A stretch of 64,000 nucleotides of DNA from Candidatus Leptovillus affinis (GTDB taxonomy: Bacteria; Chloroflexota; Anaerolineae; Promineifilales; Promineifilaceae), in NCBI GenBank assembly GCA_016705235.1, contig JADIYP010000006.1, forward strand, positions 496,001 to 560,000. The letters are read 5' to 3'. A model generated the notes under the pieces. That model saw only the letters and a program-made list of their open reading frames with translations, did no database searches and had not been told where the DNA came from. The translations under genes were made by a program, and so were the position numbers. Each line of letters begins with the position of its first letter. Within the stretch, counting starts at the first letter, position 1. Positions 17,437 to 25,807 of this stretch are shown here, in pieces.

Positions 17437-18480
17437 ATGATCCCCACTATCAATGAAGAAAAAATGGTCGATTTTCTGGTGGGACTGCTCAACACGCCCA
17501 GCCCCACAGGCGACACCAACCGGGCTATCACCTACGTGCAGCAAGCATTCGCCGAACTGCCTTTTGCCACCCACATCGCGGCCAAAGGCTTTTTGACAGG
17601 CACCTGGGGCGGCGTCCGCCAGGATGCGCCCCGCGCCCTGACCGCCCATGTGGATACATTGGGGGCCATGGTACGAGAAGTGAAGGAAAACGGCCGTCTA
17701 CGCATCACCCAACTCGGCGGCTGGTCGTGGACCTCTGTGGAAGGAGAAGGCGTTACCATTTTCGCGGCAAACGGCCGTGTCTACCGGGGAACCATCCTGC
17801 CCACCACCGCTTCCGTCCACGCCCACACCCGCGACGAACAAAACGCCACCCGCGACGATACCAACACCGAAGTCCGCATCGACGCTGTCACTGCCAGCCG
17901 CGAGGAAACACGCCAACTTGGCATCCGGGTGGGCGACATCATCGCCTTCGATCCACGCGTAGAACTCAGCGACACCGGCTTCATCCGCTCGCGCCATCTC
18001 GATGACAAAGCATGTGTGGCCACCATCTACGCCGCCCTGCTGGCCCTGGCCGATGCCGGTTTACAACCCCAACAAACCACCACCATCCACATCAGCAACT
18101 ACGAAGAAGTCGGCCACGGCGCGGCCACCGGCTTCCCCTCAGACCTCGTCGATTTGCTCACCGTCGACATGGCCGTCGTCGCCCCCCACCAAGAATCGGA
18201 TGAATATTCCGTGACCATTTGTGCCAAAGATTCCGCCGGACCGTATCATTTAGGCTTCCGGCGAGAGCTGGAAGCATTGGCGCAAGCCAATCAACTCAAT
18301 TTCAAAACGGATATTTACCCATATTACGCATCCGATGGCGAAGCGTTCTGGCATGCTGGCGGCAATGTGCGCGTCGGGCTGATTGGGCCAGGCGTCGACG
18401 CCTCCCACCATTACGAGCGCACCCATCGTGACGCGCTTAAACAAACGGCGCAGCTCATTGCCGCTTACCTTTTAAGCTAA
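17437..18480 (+). CDS. M42 family metallo-aminopeptidase
   Basis: A 347-residue cytosolic peptidase of the M42 (tetrahedral TET/glutamyl aminopeptidase) family. Metal and catalytic residues are visible in ALTAHVDTLGAMV near 69, RHLDDKACVA near 188 and SNYEEVGHGAA near 222; DASHHYERTH near 318 gives the last His ligand. It should remove N-terminal residues from peptides with two divalent metal ions. A GAGAGGAGA ribosome site precedes ATG 17437. Confidence 0.9.
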   Translation: MIPTINEEKMVDFLVGLLNTPSPTGDTNRAITYVQQAFAELPFATHIAAKGFLTGTWGGVRQDAPRALTAHVDTLGAMVREVKENGRLRITQLGGWSWTSVEGEGVTIFAANGRVYRGTILPTTASVHAHTRDEQNATRDDTNTEVRIDAVTASREETRQLGIRVGDIIAFDPRVELSDTGFIRSRHLDDKACVATIYAALLALADAGLQPQQTTTIHISNYEEVGHGAATGFPSDLVDLLTVDMAVVAPHQESDEYSVTICAKDSAGPYHLGFRRELEALAQANQLNFKTDIYPYYASDGEAFWHAGGNVRVGLIGPGVDASHHYERTHRDALKQTAQLIAAYLLS

Positions 18481-18608
18481 CACACCAACACCCAGCCAGG
18501 AATATAGAACCATTCGGGGGGTACAACGCCTTGTTCTTGCCCTTTCGCCTGCCTATATTCCTCCCTGCGCCACAAAAAGGAGAGTAATTGTTAGGATTAC
18601 TCCAGAAA

Positions 18609-18667
18609 GACCCTGAGGGTTTGCTTTCTAAAGGTCTAACTCTTCAAAAGAAAACTTTTAGGGTCTG
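18609..18667 (+). repeat. Degenerate GACCCCAAGGG palindrome copy
   Basis: Arms GACCCTGAGGGTTT and AAACTTTTAGGGTC preserve the layout and length of the family but differ at several positions. It lies 25 bases upstream of the lipoprotein start and would be in its leader. The rest of the 18481-18691 gap holds only a separated AGGAATATAG/CTATATTCCT inverted repeat (18498-18562). Confidence 0.75.
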
Positions 18668-18691
18668 TAAGGTTACAAAGGAGATAAGAAT

Positions 18692-20458
18692 ATGTCTTTA
18701 ACACGTTTACCCCTCATCCTGATTACCATATTTACGCTGGCGATAACGGCCTGTGGCAGTCAGGAACCGGAACCCACGGCCGTTCCAACGCCCATTGTAG
18801 AAACTGTGCCCACAGCCACCCTTCCCCCCACGTCCACCCCGCTCACAGAGCCGGTCTTTGGCGTGGCCAATGTGGAAAGCGTGCAAGTCCTGACGCTGGA
18901 ATCCTTCCCCGTGCAAATCAACGTGCTGGCTCGCGGCGAACTGCCCAACGGCTGCACCACCATCAACGACATCGTTAGCCAGCGCGAGGAGAATGCCTTC
19001 AACGTCGTCATCACCACCGTCCAGCAGCCGGAGCAAATTTGTACCGAAGCGCTTGTCCCCTTCGAGGAAACCATTGCTCTGGATGTGCTGGACCTGCCGG
19101 CCGGAGCCTATACGGTGGGCGTTAATGGCGTGAACGGTTCGTTTACGCTGGATGTGGACAACAGCGCCCAGGTAGAAACGCCAGACACGGCCGTTTCCAC
19201 AGCCAAAGGCGCGATCAACGGCCGTGTATGGCACGACTTGTGCGCTGTCAACGAAGGCGACACCGCCCCCGCCGAGGGCTGCGTGACGTTAGCCGGTGGC
19301 GGGTTTGCCGCCGACGGCCAGTTGGAAGTGGGCGAGCCGGGAATAGAAGGCGTGCGCGTCAGCCTGGGCGAGGGTGAATGCCCGGCGGATGGCATTGGCA
19401 CGGCCGTTACCGACGTTGCCGGCAACTACGCCTTCGCCGAACTCAGCCCCGGAGCCTACTGCGTGTCTATCGACCCGCAAGACGAGCAAAACCAGGACAT
19501 CCTGATCCCCGGCCAATGGACTTTCCCCGAAATTGATTTGGGCGAAACGGCCGTTGAAGTCACGGCCGGCAGCGTCATCAGCGATGTGAATTTTGGTTGG
19601 GACTTCCAATTCCTGCCCCTGCCGGAAACCAACGCCGCCGACTGCACCAACATAATCGAATTTGTGCAAGACCTGAACATCCCCGACGACACCGCCTTTA
19701 CCCCCGGCGCAGAATTCACCAAACGCTGGCAGCTGCGCAACAGCGGCACCTGCATCTGGACTAAAGAGTACAGCGTAGTCTTTGTCGGCGGCGACGCCAT
19801 GTCGGCTCAGGAGGTCATCACCCTCACCAAAGCGGTCGCCCCCGGCCAGCCGGTGGAAATCGCCGTAGACATGGTAGCGCCGCAAACGCCTGGCACGTAC
19901 CGTGGCAACTGGCAGATCGCCGACGCCAATGGCGATCCCTTTGGCATTGATGGCTTTATCGAAGACGCGTTCTGGCTGCAAATTGTGGTAGCCGAAAACG
20001 CCGCGCCGCAGGCGACCCCGGCGCCCAATTCGGCCGCTCTGGGCGGCATTGTCTGGGAAGATTTTTGCGTCAACAGCAACCCCGGCCGCGGCTGCTGGGA
20101 ATACCCGGTCGGCAGCGGCAATTTCATCGGCGAAGGCTCCCAGACCGGCAGCGAACCGGCTTTGCCAGGCATCACCATCGGCCTGTCAGGCGGCGTGTGC
20201 CCCAGCGACGGGAGCGTCCCGGCTGCGGCGCAGGTTATTTCGACGGTGGTGACGGGGGAAGACGGCCGTTACCTCTTCGACAATCTCGCCAGCGGCACTT
20301 ACTGCGTCTTTATGGACGCACTCAGCACGGCCAACGTAAACCTGCTGATCCCCGGTAACTGGACCTGGCCAGCCGTTGGCGTGGGCCGCCACACCTTCGT
20401 GCTCGACGAAGGCGAGCAAAAGCTCGATCTGGATTTTGGCTGGGATTTTCAGGATTAG
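18692..20458 (+). CDS. Lipoprotein with SdrD-B-like domains and NBR1-type Ig domain
   Basis: A 588-residue exported lipoprotein: hydrophobic N-terminus, lipobox LAITACGS with Cys at about 21, then a Pro/Thr-rich linker. A first beta domain spans about 50-150. Two SdrD-B-like Cna-B-type domains lie near 168-310 and 450-586, each starting with a GxI/VWxDxC stretch. Between them, about 315-435, is an NBR1/FW-like Ig domain marked by KRWQLRNSGTCIWT and PGTYRGNWQI. Such Ig domains are common in Chloroflexota surface proteins. Probable role is surface binding or structure; no enzyme motif is seen. An AAGGAGA ribosome site supports the start. Confidence 0.85.
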   Translation: MSLTRLPLILITIFTLAITACGSQEPEPTAVPTPIVETVPTATLPPTSTPLTEPVFGVANVESVQVLTLESFPVQINVLARGELPNGCTTINDIVSQREENAFNVVITTVQQPEQICTEALVPFEETIALDVLDLPAGAYTVGVNGVNGSFTLDVDNSAQVETPDTAVSTAKGAINGRVWHDLCAVNEGDTAPAEGCVTLAGGGFAADGQLEVGEPGIEGVRVSLGEGECPADGIGTAVTDVAGNYAFAELSPGAYCVSIDPQDEQNQDILIPGQWTFPEIDLGETAVEVTAGSVISDVNFGWDFQFLPLPETNAADCTNIIEFVQDLNIPDDTAFTPGAEFTKRWQLRNSGTCIWTKEYSVVFVGGDAMSAQEVITLTKAVAPGQPVEIAVDMVAPQTPGTYRGNWQIADANGDPFGIDGFIEDAFWLQIVVAENAAPQATPAPNSAALGGIVWEDFCVNSNPGRGCWEYPVGSGNFIGEGSQTGSEPALPGITIGLSGGVCPSDGSVPAAAQVISTVVTGEDGRYLFDNLASGTYCVFMDALSTANVNLLIPGNWTWPAVGVGRHTFVLDEGEQKLDLDFGWDFQD

Positions 20459-20499
20459 TAAGCTGTTGGCTAATAGCTGTAAGCTGTTGGCTGTAAGGT

Positions 20500-20540
20500 A
20501 AACGGCCGTTTCCTCGCAACAAGAGGAAACGGCCGTTTTT
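20500..20540 (+). terminator. Rho-independent terminator built on the ACGGCCGT octamer
   Basis: Arms AAACGGCCGTTTCCTC and GAGGAAACGGCCGTTT enclose a short loop and are followed by a T run. The stem pairs 16 bases. Both arms contain the genome-wide octamer, one of the few intergenic uses of it in this window. It closes the lipoprotein transcript. Confidence 0.88.
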
Positions 20541-20576
20541 TATTTGTCTTCCTTTCGTCGCCCGGCAGTTCCCCAC

Positions 20577-20605
20577 TTGACACTGCCCCCGGAATCTGCC
20601 ATACT
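20577..20605 (+). promoter_or_regulatory. fadR promoter
   Basis: TTGACA at 20577-20582, a 17-base spacer and CATACT at 20600-20605. The predicted start falls within the FadR operator that follows, so bound FadR would block initiation. Confidence 0.6.
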
Positions 20606-20611
20606 TTCCGT

Positions 20612-20628
20612 AACTGGTCAGACCACTT
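20612..20628 (+). promoter_or_regulatory. FadR-type operator (autoregulation)
   Basis: AACTGGTCAGACCACTT contains the exact TGGTCNGACCA core known for FadR-subfamily GntR regulators, with E. coli-like flanks. It covers the predicted transcription start of the fadR homologue 32 bases upstream of its ATG. A second half-site, ACCAGT at 20629-20634, follows at once. Confidence 0.7.
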
Positions 20629-20659
20629 ACCAGTAAATCAGATTGACAGGAAACCTGTT

Positions 20660-21364
20660 ATGAACAATTGGGCCGCGCCCCAAAAACCAAACGGCTACGC
20701 CGAACAATCCTTGCTCCAAGCCATTTTAGATGGCACTTTTCCGCCAGGTTCCACCTTGCCGGGCGAACGAACCCTGGCCGAACAGCTAGGCGTCACCCGC
20801 CCCACTTTGCGCGAAGCCATCCAGCGGCTGTCCCGCGATGGCTGGCTGACCGTGCAGCAAGGCAAATCAACCGTTGTCAACAATTTCTGGCAAGACGGCG
20901 GCCTCAACGTCTTGGAAGCCCTGGTGGCTTACCCCGACCATTTGCCGCGCGGCTTCATCACCAACCTGTTAGAGGTGCGACTGAATCTGGCTCCGGCATA
21001 CACGCGAGCGGCGGTAAGCCAATCGGCCACGGCCGTTGCCGACTTCCTGGCCGATTATTTAACGCTGGCAGACGACACGGCCGTCTACGCCGCCTATGAT
21101 TGGCAGTTACACCGCCACCTCACCATCCAGTCCGGCAACGCCATCTACACCCTCATCCTGAACGGCTTTACCGGCTTTTACGAACAACTAGCCCGCCTCT
21201 ATTTTGCCAACGACGCAGCCCGCGCGCGCTCGCGCCTCTTTTATGCCGACCTTTATGCCGCCGCTCAACAAGGCGACGCCGACCACGCCGAAGCGCTGAC
21301 CCGCGCCACCATGGTCGAAAGTATTCAGCTCTGGCAAACCATGCGGGCGCGCGCGAAAGAATAA
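20660..21364 (+). CDS. fadR: FadR-family GntR transcriptional regulator
   Basis: A 234-residue regulator with an N-terminal GntR winged helix (about 15-75, ERTLAEQLGVTRPTLREAIQRL) and an all-helical FadR_C domain starting at GLNVLEALVAY near 85. FadR binds long-chain acyl-CoA, which releases it from DNA. The operator in its own promoter matches the FadR consensus, so both protein and site support the call. The flavoprotein and glycerol-3-phosphate dehydrogenase downstream suggest it controls lipid metabolism. Start 20660 has an AGGAAA ribosome site. Confidence 0.82.
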   Translation: MNNWAAPQKPNGYAEQSLLQAILDGTFPPGSTLPGERTLAEQLGVTRPTLREAIQRLSRDGWLTVQQGKSTVVNNFWQDGGLNVLEALVAYPDHLPRGFITNLLEVRLNLAPAYTRAAVSQSATAVADFLADYLTLADDTAVYAAYDWQLHRHLTIQSGNAIYTLILNGFTGFYEQLARLYFANDAARARSRLFYADLYAAAQQGDADHAEALTRATMVESIQLWQTMRARAKE

Positions 21365-21458
21365 GAAACAGGGCACGGGTAATTGCGGATTTTTTGCTGT
21401 GATCGGCAAAAATCCAAACAATCCGCACGAATCCGCATCCCACAAAAGGAGTCCACAG

Positions 21459-23051
21459 ATGAGACGATGGAATGGGTGGGGCGACACCACGACAGAGTAT
21501 CCTTTACCAGCCTCAGCGGCGACCTTTCTTACCGAACTCGTGGGGCCAGGCACGCCGCCACAAGACGCCGCTCTGGCCGACGTGGTTGCCCGCGTGCCGC
21601 CATCACGCCTGAAAGCCCACCGCCTGATTAACCAGGAACCAGAAATACGCCTGCGCCACGCCTGCGGCCAAAGTTTTCCCGATTGGGTGGCGATGCGCTA
21701 CGGCCGTTTCCCGGCCTTCCCGGACGGCGTCGCCTTCCCCACCACAGACGCCGACGTGCGCGAATTGATCCAGTTCGCCATCGAGGCTGAGGTCAACCTC
21801 ATCCCCTACGGCGGCGGGACCAGCGTCGTCGGCCACATCAACCCGCAGCCGGGCAGCGCGCCCGTTCTGACCATCGACATGGGGCGGCTGAACCAACTGC
21901 GCCATTTCGACCGGCACAGCTTGCTGGCGACTTTTGGTGCTGGCACCCAGGGGCCAGATGTGGAAGCGCAGCTGCGCGCTCAGGGCTGTACGCTGGGCCA
22001 CTACCCGCAGTCGTTTGAATTGTCATCCGTGGGCGGATGGATAGTCACCCGCTCCAGCGGGCAGCAGTCGCGGGGCTACGGCCGTATCGAAGACCTGTTC
22101 GCCGGCGGCACATTAGAATCGCCCGCCGGAAACATAAAACTGCTGCCGCATCCCGCCTCGGCCGCCGGGCCGGATTTGCGCCAGCTTGTGCTTGGCTCCG
22201 AAGGGCGGTTGGGCATCCTGACGGAAGCCACCGTGCGCGCGCGCCCGCTGCCGGAAAGCGAAGAATTCCATGCCGTGTTTTTCGCCGATTTTGCCCAGGG
22301 GCAAACGGCCGTGCGCCAGATAATGCAAGCCGGCGTACCCGTCTCCATGCTGCGATTGAGCACGGCCGTAGAAACCACCACCACCCTCGCCCTGGCCGGC
22401 CACGAACGGCTCATCGGCGGGCTGGAAACGCTCCTGGGGCTGCGCGGCGTGGACGAAAACAAAGTCATGCTGCTGATTGGCGCGACGGGCAGCAGCGCCC
22501 TGGTGAAAATGGCGCGTAAGGCAGCCATCGACGCGGCCAAAGAATTTGGCGGCATCCACGTGGGACAAACCTTCGGCAAACAGTGGATAAAAGGACGGTT
22601 CCACACGCCTTATTTGCGCAACACCTTATGGGAGATGGGCTATGCGGTGGACACGCTGGAAACGGCCGTGCCCTGGTCCAAAGTCGATAAAACCCTGGCC
22701 GACATTGAAGCCGCGCTGCACGCCGCTCTGGCCGATGAAGGCGAAAAGGCACACGTTTTCACCCATTTGTCGCACGTCTATGCGACAGGAGCCAGCATTT
22801 ACACGACATTTTTATTCCGGCTGACGGACGATCCGGAAGCATTACTAGCACGTTGGCGCAAATTGAAAGCGGCGGGGTCGACGGCCGTCGTTGCCAACCA
22901 GGGCACTATCAGCCACCAACACGGCGTAGGCGCCGACCACGCACCCTACCTGCCCGCCGAAAAAGGCGAACTGGGCATGGCCGTGCTGCAAGACGCCCTG
23001 CGCCGCTTTGATCCGTATGGAGTGATGAACCCTGGGAAATTAGTGGAGTAA
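21459..23051 (+). CDS. FAD-binding oxidase, alkyl-DHAP synthase (AGPS) like
   Basis: A 530-residue flavoprotein of the vanillyl-alcohol-oxidase fold. The FAD_binding_4 motif PYGGGTSVVGH is at 116-126, the HYPQSFELSSVGGWIVTRSSG block near 188 and YATGASIYTTF near 443 are AGPS-like, and the terminal His cluster reads HQH at 486-488 where eukaryotic AGPS has HHH. AGPS swaps the acyl chain of acyl-DHAP for a fatty alcohol, the key step to ether lipids. Close relatives act on other hydroxy acids, so the reaction is not certain. Start 21459 has an AAAAGGAG site. Confidence 0.75.
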   Translation: MRRWNGWGDTTTEYPLPASAATFLTELVGPGTPPQDAALADVVARVPPSRLKAHRLINQEPEIRLRHACGQSFPDWVAMRYGRFPAFPDGVAFPTTDADVRELIQFAIEAEVNLIPYGGGTSVVGHINPQPGSAPVLTIDMGRLNQLRHFDRHSLLATFGAGTQGPDVEAQLRAQGCTLGHYPQSFELSSVGGWIVTRSSGQQSRGYGRIEDLFAGGTLESPAGNIKLLPHPASAAGPDLRQLVLGSEGRLGILTEATVRARPLPESEEFHAVFFADFAQGQTAVRQIMQAGVPVSMLRLSTAVETTTTLALAGHERLIGGLETLLGLRGVDENKVMLLIGATGSSALVKMARKAAIDAAKEFGGIHVGQTFGKQWIKGRFHTPYLRNTLWEMGYAVDTLETAVPWSKVDKTLADIEAALHAALADEGEKAHVFTHLSHVYATGASIYTTFLFRLTDDPEALLARWRKLKAAGSTAVVANQGTISHQHGVGADHAPYLPAEKGELGMAVLQDALRRFDPYGVMNPGKLVE

Positions 23052-23079
23052 GTTGTAAATGTTCCGGTTTCTCCTGCAA

Positions 23080-23139
23080 GACCCCAAGGGTTTAATACCC
23101 AAATAATCCAGATTCTCAGGAGTAAACCCTTGGGGTCTG
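23080..23139 (+). repeat. GACCCCAAGGG palindrome copy
   Basis: Full-length copy with intact 14-base arms, placed 28 bases after the AGPS-like gene stop. It is followed by the longer inverted element at 23159-23321; together they fill the 291-base gap before glpD. Confidence 0.88.
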
Positions 23140-23158
23140 CATTGTCACGGTAAGTTCA

Positions 23159-23321
23159 AGATTGGACCAATCTTTAAAAATTGGGGGTCTTTAGGATTTC
23201 GTGGGGTCGGGCGTGAAGCGTGATGCGTATTGCGTGAGGTCTCTCTGGTCACGCAACACGCTTCACGCATCATTGGGTGTCAACCCCCTGAAATCCCAAA
23301 GAACCAAAATTGGTCCAATCT
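23159..23321 (+). repeat. Long imperfect inverted element (MITE-like)
   Basis: Ends AGATTGGACCAAT and ATTGGTCCAATCT are inverted repeats, continued inward by GGTCTTTAGGATTT/AAATCCCAAAGAACC and a central GCGTGA...TCACGC stem. The whole 163 bases can fold into one hairpin. It ends 22 bases before glpD. A related core occurs at 43027-43155. Confidence 0.75.
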
Positions 23322-23342
23322 CACAATCATTTGAGGAAAATT

Positions 23343-25103
23343 ATGTGGACTGGTAACTGGCGGGAAGAAGTGTGGCGGGAGGTGGAACGGCCGTATGACA
23401 TTCTCATCGTCGGCGGCGGCATCACCGGCGCAGGGATTTTGCGCGAAGCAGCGCGGCTGGGGCTGCGCGCCCTGCTCGTCGAGCAAAAAGATTTCGCCTG
23501 GGGCACATCCAGCCGCTCCTCCAAGCTGGTGCATGGCGGGCTGCGTTATCTCAAGGAAGGCAAAATCGGGCTGACGCGCGCTTCCGTGTCGGAGCGGGAG
23601 CATCTGCTAGAAGAAGGACCAGGGCTGATCGACCCCCTGGGTTTTTTGCTGGCGACCTACAAAAGCGACAAAACCGGCCGTCTGGTGTTTCGTGCTGGGC
23701 TGACAGTGTACGATCTGCTGGCGCTGCAATGGAGCCATCGCTACTATAGCCCGCGCGATTTCCAGATGCTGGCGCCGCACCTCACGGCCGCCGGTCTAAA
23801 GGGCGGCTTTCGCTACGGCGATGCCCAAACCGACGACGCCCGATTGGTGCTGCGGGTGATTGCCGAAGCGGTGGCCGATGGGGCAACGGCCGTCAACTAC
23901 GCCGCCGCCGAGCAATTGTTACGCGATGAAAACGGCCGTGTCCACGGCCTCATCCTGCGCGACCAACTGACCAACCAAACCGCCAGCGTGACTGCCCGCG
24001 TGGTCATCAGCGCCACCGGCGCCTGGGCCGACGAACTGCGCGGACAGGTAGGCGGCGCAGCCAGGATACGGCCGTTGCGCGGCAGTCATCTCGTCTTCCC
24101 CAATTGGCGGCTGCCGGTCGCCCAGGCCATCAGCTTTCTACACCCGATTGATCAGCGCCCGGTCATGATTTTCCCCTGGGAAGGCGTCACGCTGGTCGGC
24201 ACAACCGATGTTGACCATGCCCGAACGCTGGACAAAGAGCCTTGCATTTCCCCCGACGAAACCGCCTACCTGTTGGCGGCCGTGGAGTCCCAATTCCCCT
24301 CGCTGGGCATTACGCTGGGCGATGTGGTGGCTGCCTTTGCCGGCGTGCGCCCGGTGATTGGCAGCGGCAAAGAAGACCCCTCGGAAGAATCGCGCGACCA
24401 CGTAGTCTGGGTGGAAAACGGCCTGCTGACGGTGACCGGCGGCAAAATGACCACCTTTCGCCTGATTGCTCTGGATGCATTGAAAGAAGTCCGCCACCTG
24501 CTGCCCGATTTGCCGGAGTTGGCCGACAACTTGCCAGTGCTGAATCCGGTGGACGTGGCTTTGCCCGGCGGCGAACAATTACCGGAAGACGTTCGCCGCC
24601 GCCTGCTGGGGCGTTATGGCGCGGCCGCTCCGGCGCTGGTTGCGGCCGCGCAAGCAGGCGAACTGGACATCATCCCCGGCACGCAGACGCTGTGGGCGGA
24701 GCTGCGCTGGGCGGCTCGCGCCGAGGCCGTTAGCCATCTGGATGATTTGCTGCTGCGGCGGGTGCGCCTGGGCATTCTGCTGCCTGAGGGTGGCGCGGCG
24801 CTGCTGCCACGCATTCAGACCATTTGCCAGACGGAATTGGGATGGGATGACGGCCGTTGGCAATCTGAACAGGCCGGGTATGTGGCGCTGGTGCGCGGCT
24901 GCTACAGCGTGCCAGACACAGCGCTGGTCCCGGATTGGCGGGCGCTGCTGGCCGAAGCAAAGCAGGCTGAATTGGCGGCAGCGGCTAAAGAGAGTGAAGA
25001 GGAAAGGAAACGGCCGTTGCTGCTGGTCGCAGCGCTGGCCCTGAGCATCCTCATCCTCTGGCGTTTGACCCGTCCATCACGAAAAAAAGTTAGCCCCACA
25101 TGA
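23343..25103 (+). CDS. glpD: FAD-dependent glycerol-3-phosphate dehydrogenase with C-terminal helix
   Basis: A 586-residue flavoprotein that oxidises glycerol-3-phosphate to DHAP and passes electrons to quinone. The FAD dinucleotide fold GGGITG is at 24-29; SSRSSKLVHGGLRYL near 57 and VGTTDVDH near 280 are GlpA/GlpD hallmarks, and a DAO_C-type domain follows from about 380. Unlike typical GlpD, it ends with a hydrophobic helix (about 559-575) and a basic tail, which should anchor it in the membrane. Its product DHAP is the backbone used by the upstream AGPS-like enzyme. A GAGGAAAA site precedes ATG 23343. Confidence 0.88.
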   Translation: MWTGNWREEVWREVERPYDILIVGGGITGAGILREAARLGLRALLVEQKDFAWGTSSRSSKLVHGGLRYLKEGKIGLTRASVSEREHLLEEGPGLIDPLGFLLATYKSDKTGRLVFRAGLTVYDLLALQWSHRYYSPRDFQMLAPHLTAAGLKGGFRYGDAQTDDARLVLRVIAEAVADGATAVNYAAAEQLLRDENGRVHGLILRDQLTNQTASVTARVVISATGAWADELRGQVGGAARIRPLRGSHLVFPNWRLPVAQAISFLHPIDQRPVMIFPWEGVTLVGTTDVDHARTLDKEPCISPDETAYLLAAVESQFPSLGITLGDVVAAFAGVRPVIGSGKEDPSEESRDHVVWVENGLLTVTGGKMTTFRLIALDALKEVRHLLPDLPELADNLPVLNPVDVALPGGEQLPEDVRRRLLGRYGAAAPALVAAAQAGELDIIPGTQTLWAELRWAARAEAVSHLDDLLLRRVRLGILLPEGGAALLPRIQTICQTELGWDDGRWQSEQAGYVALVRGCYSVPDTALVPDWRALLAEAKQAELAAAAKESEEERKRPLLLVAALALSILILWRLTRPSRKKVSPT

Positions 25104-25129
25104 AGAAACCAACCTGGGCCGGGCCAATT

Positions 25130-25158
25130 TTGGCAAGCATCCCCGGCTGGGTTATAAT
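25130..25158 (+). promoter_or_regulatory. rpsO promoter
   Basis: TTGGCA at 25130-25135, a 17-base spacer and a perfect TATAAT at 25153-25158, 80 bases before the rpsO start. Confidence 0.7.
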
Positions 25159-25238
25159 CCAATTTCGGCTCGGCAGTACGATGCTATTCGGCGCGACGGC
25201 CGTCGGGCTACATATTTTATGATTGGAGGATATTCCAA

Positions 25239-25508
25239 ATGCCGTTAGAAGTGGCAGAAAAAGCCGAAATTTTTCAAGAGTTTGGCGTCCATGAGGGCGA
25301 CACAGGTTCAGCCGAGGTGCAAATTGCCATGTTTGATATGCGTATCAAGCAATTGCAAGAGCATCTGAAAATCCATAAGCACGACGAAAGCTCCCGGCGC
25401 GGGCTGCTCAAGCTCGTCGGCAAGCGTCGTCGGATGCTCGCCTATTTGCGCAAAAAAGACCCCGAACGGTATCGCGCCATCATCAAGCGTTTGGGCTTGC
25501 GCCGTTAA
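25239..25508 (+). CDS. rpsO: 30S ribosomal protein S15
   Basis: An 89-residue primary 16S rRNA-binding protein of the small-subunit platform. Conserved motifs HEGDTGSAEVQ near 19, HKHDESSRRGLLKLVGKRRRMLAYL near 46 and the ending RYRAIIKRLGLRR fit the whole family length. It carries no ACGGCCGT octamer. The ribosome site is GGAGGA. It precedes pnp, the order found in many bacteria. Confidence 0.97.
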   Translation: MPLEVAEKAEIFQEFGVHEGDTGSAEVQIAMFDMRIKQLQEHLKIHKHDESSRRGLLKLVGKRRRMLAYLRKKDPERYRAIIKRLGLRR

Positions 25509-25526
25509 AAATTTATAAATAATCCA

Positions 25527-25555
25527 GGGGGCGAACTGTGTTCGCCCCCACTTTG
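25527..25555 (+). terminator. Terminator-like hairpin after rpsO
   Basis: GGGGGCGAA and TTCGCCCCC form a nine-base stem with loop CTGTG. The following ACTTTG is a weak T tract, so termination may be partial and allow read-through into pnp. Confidence 0.6.
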
Positions 25556-25807
25556 TTGACGCCAGGGAGATAGGTTTAGGAATTGGGTAGTGTCCCTTAC
25601 TGAGCCAGCGAGTTCAGGTAAGAGCCAGTCCCCAGTCCCTAACCTCCCGGCCTCAACGTCTTATTGATTGGTTGAATAGAAACAGCAAGCGATCGGCATG
25701 ATTCGCTGTTCAGTCGCAACCCGTTTGCCCGCAACAGAGGCGGCTTGTCAGTGCCTGCTGAAAATCAATCTAGCTCAACCTGAGATGTTTTTGGAGGTTT
25801 AAATAAC
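25556..25807 (+). other. pnp leader region
   Basis: This stretch between the rpsO hairpin and pnp has no supported gene. An imperfect hairpin at 25681-25710 (AACAGC-AAGCGATC with GATTCGCTGTT) could be the leader stem that PNPase and RNase III act on in other bacteria; this is inference from position. GGAGG lies eight bases before the pnp start. Confidence 0.4.
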
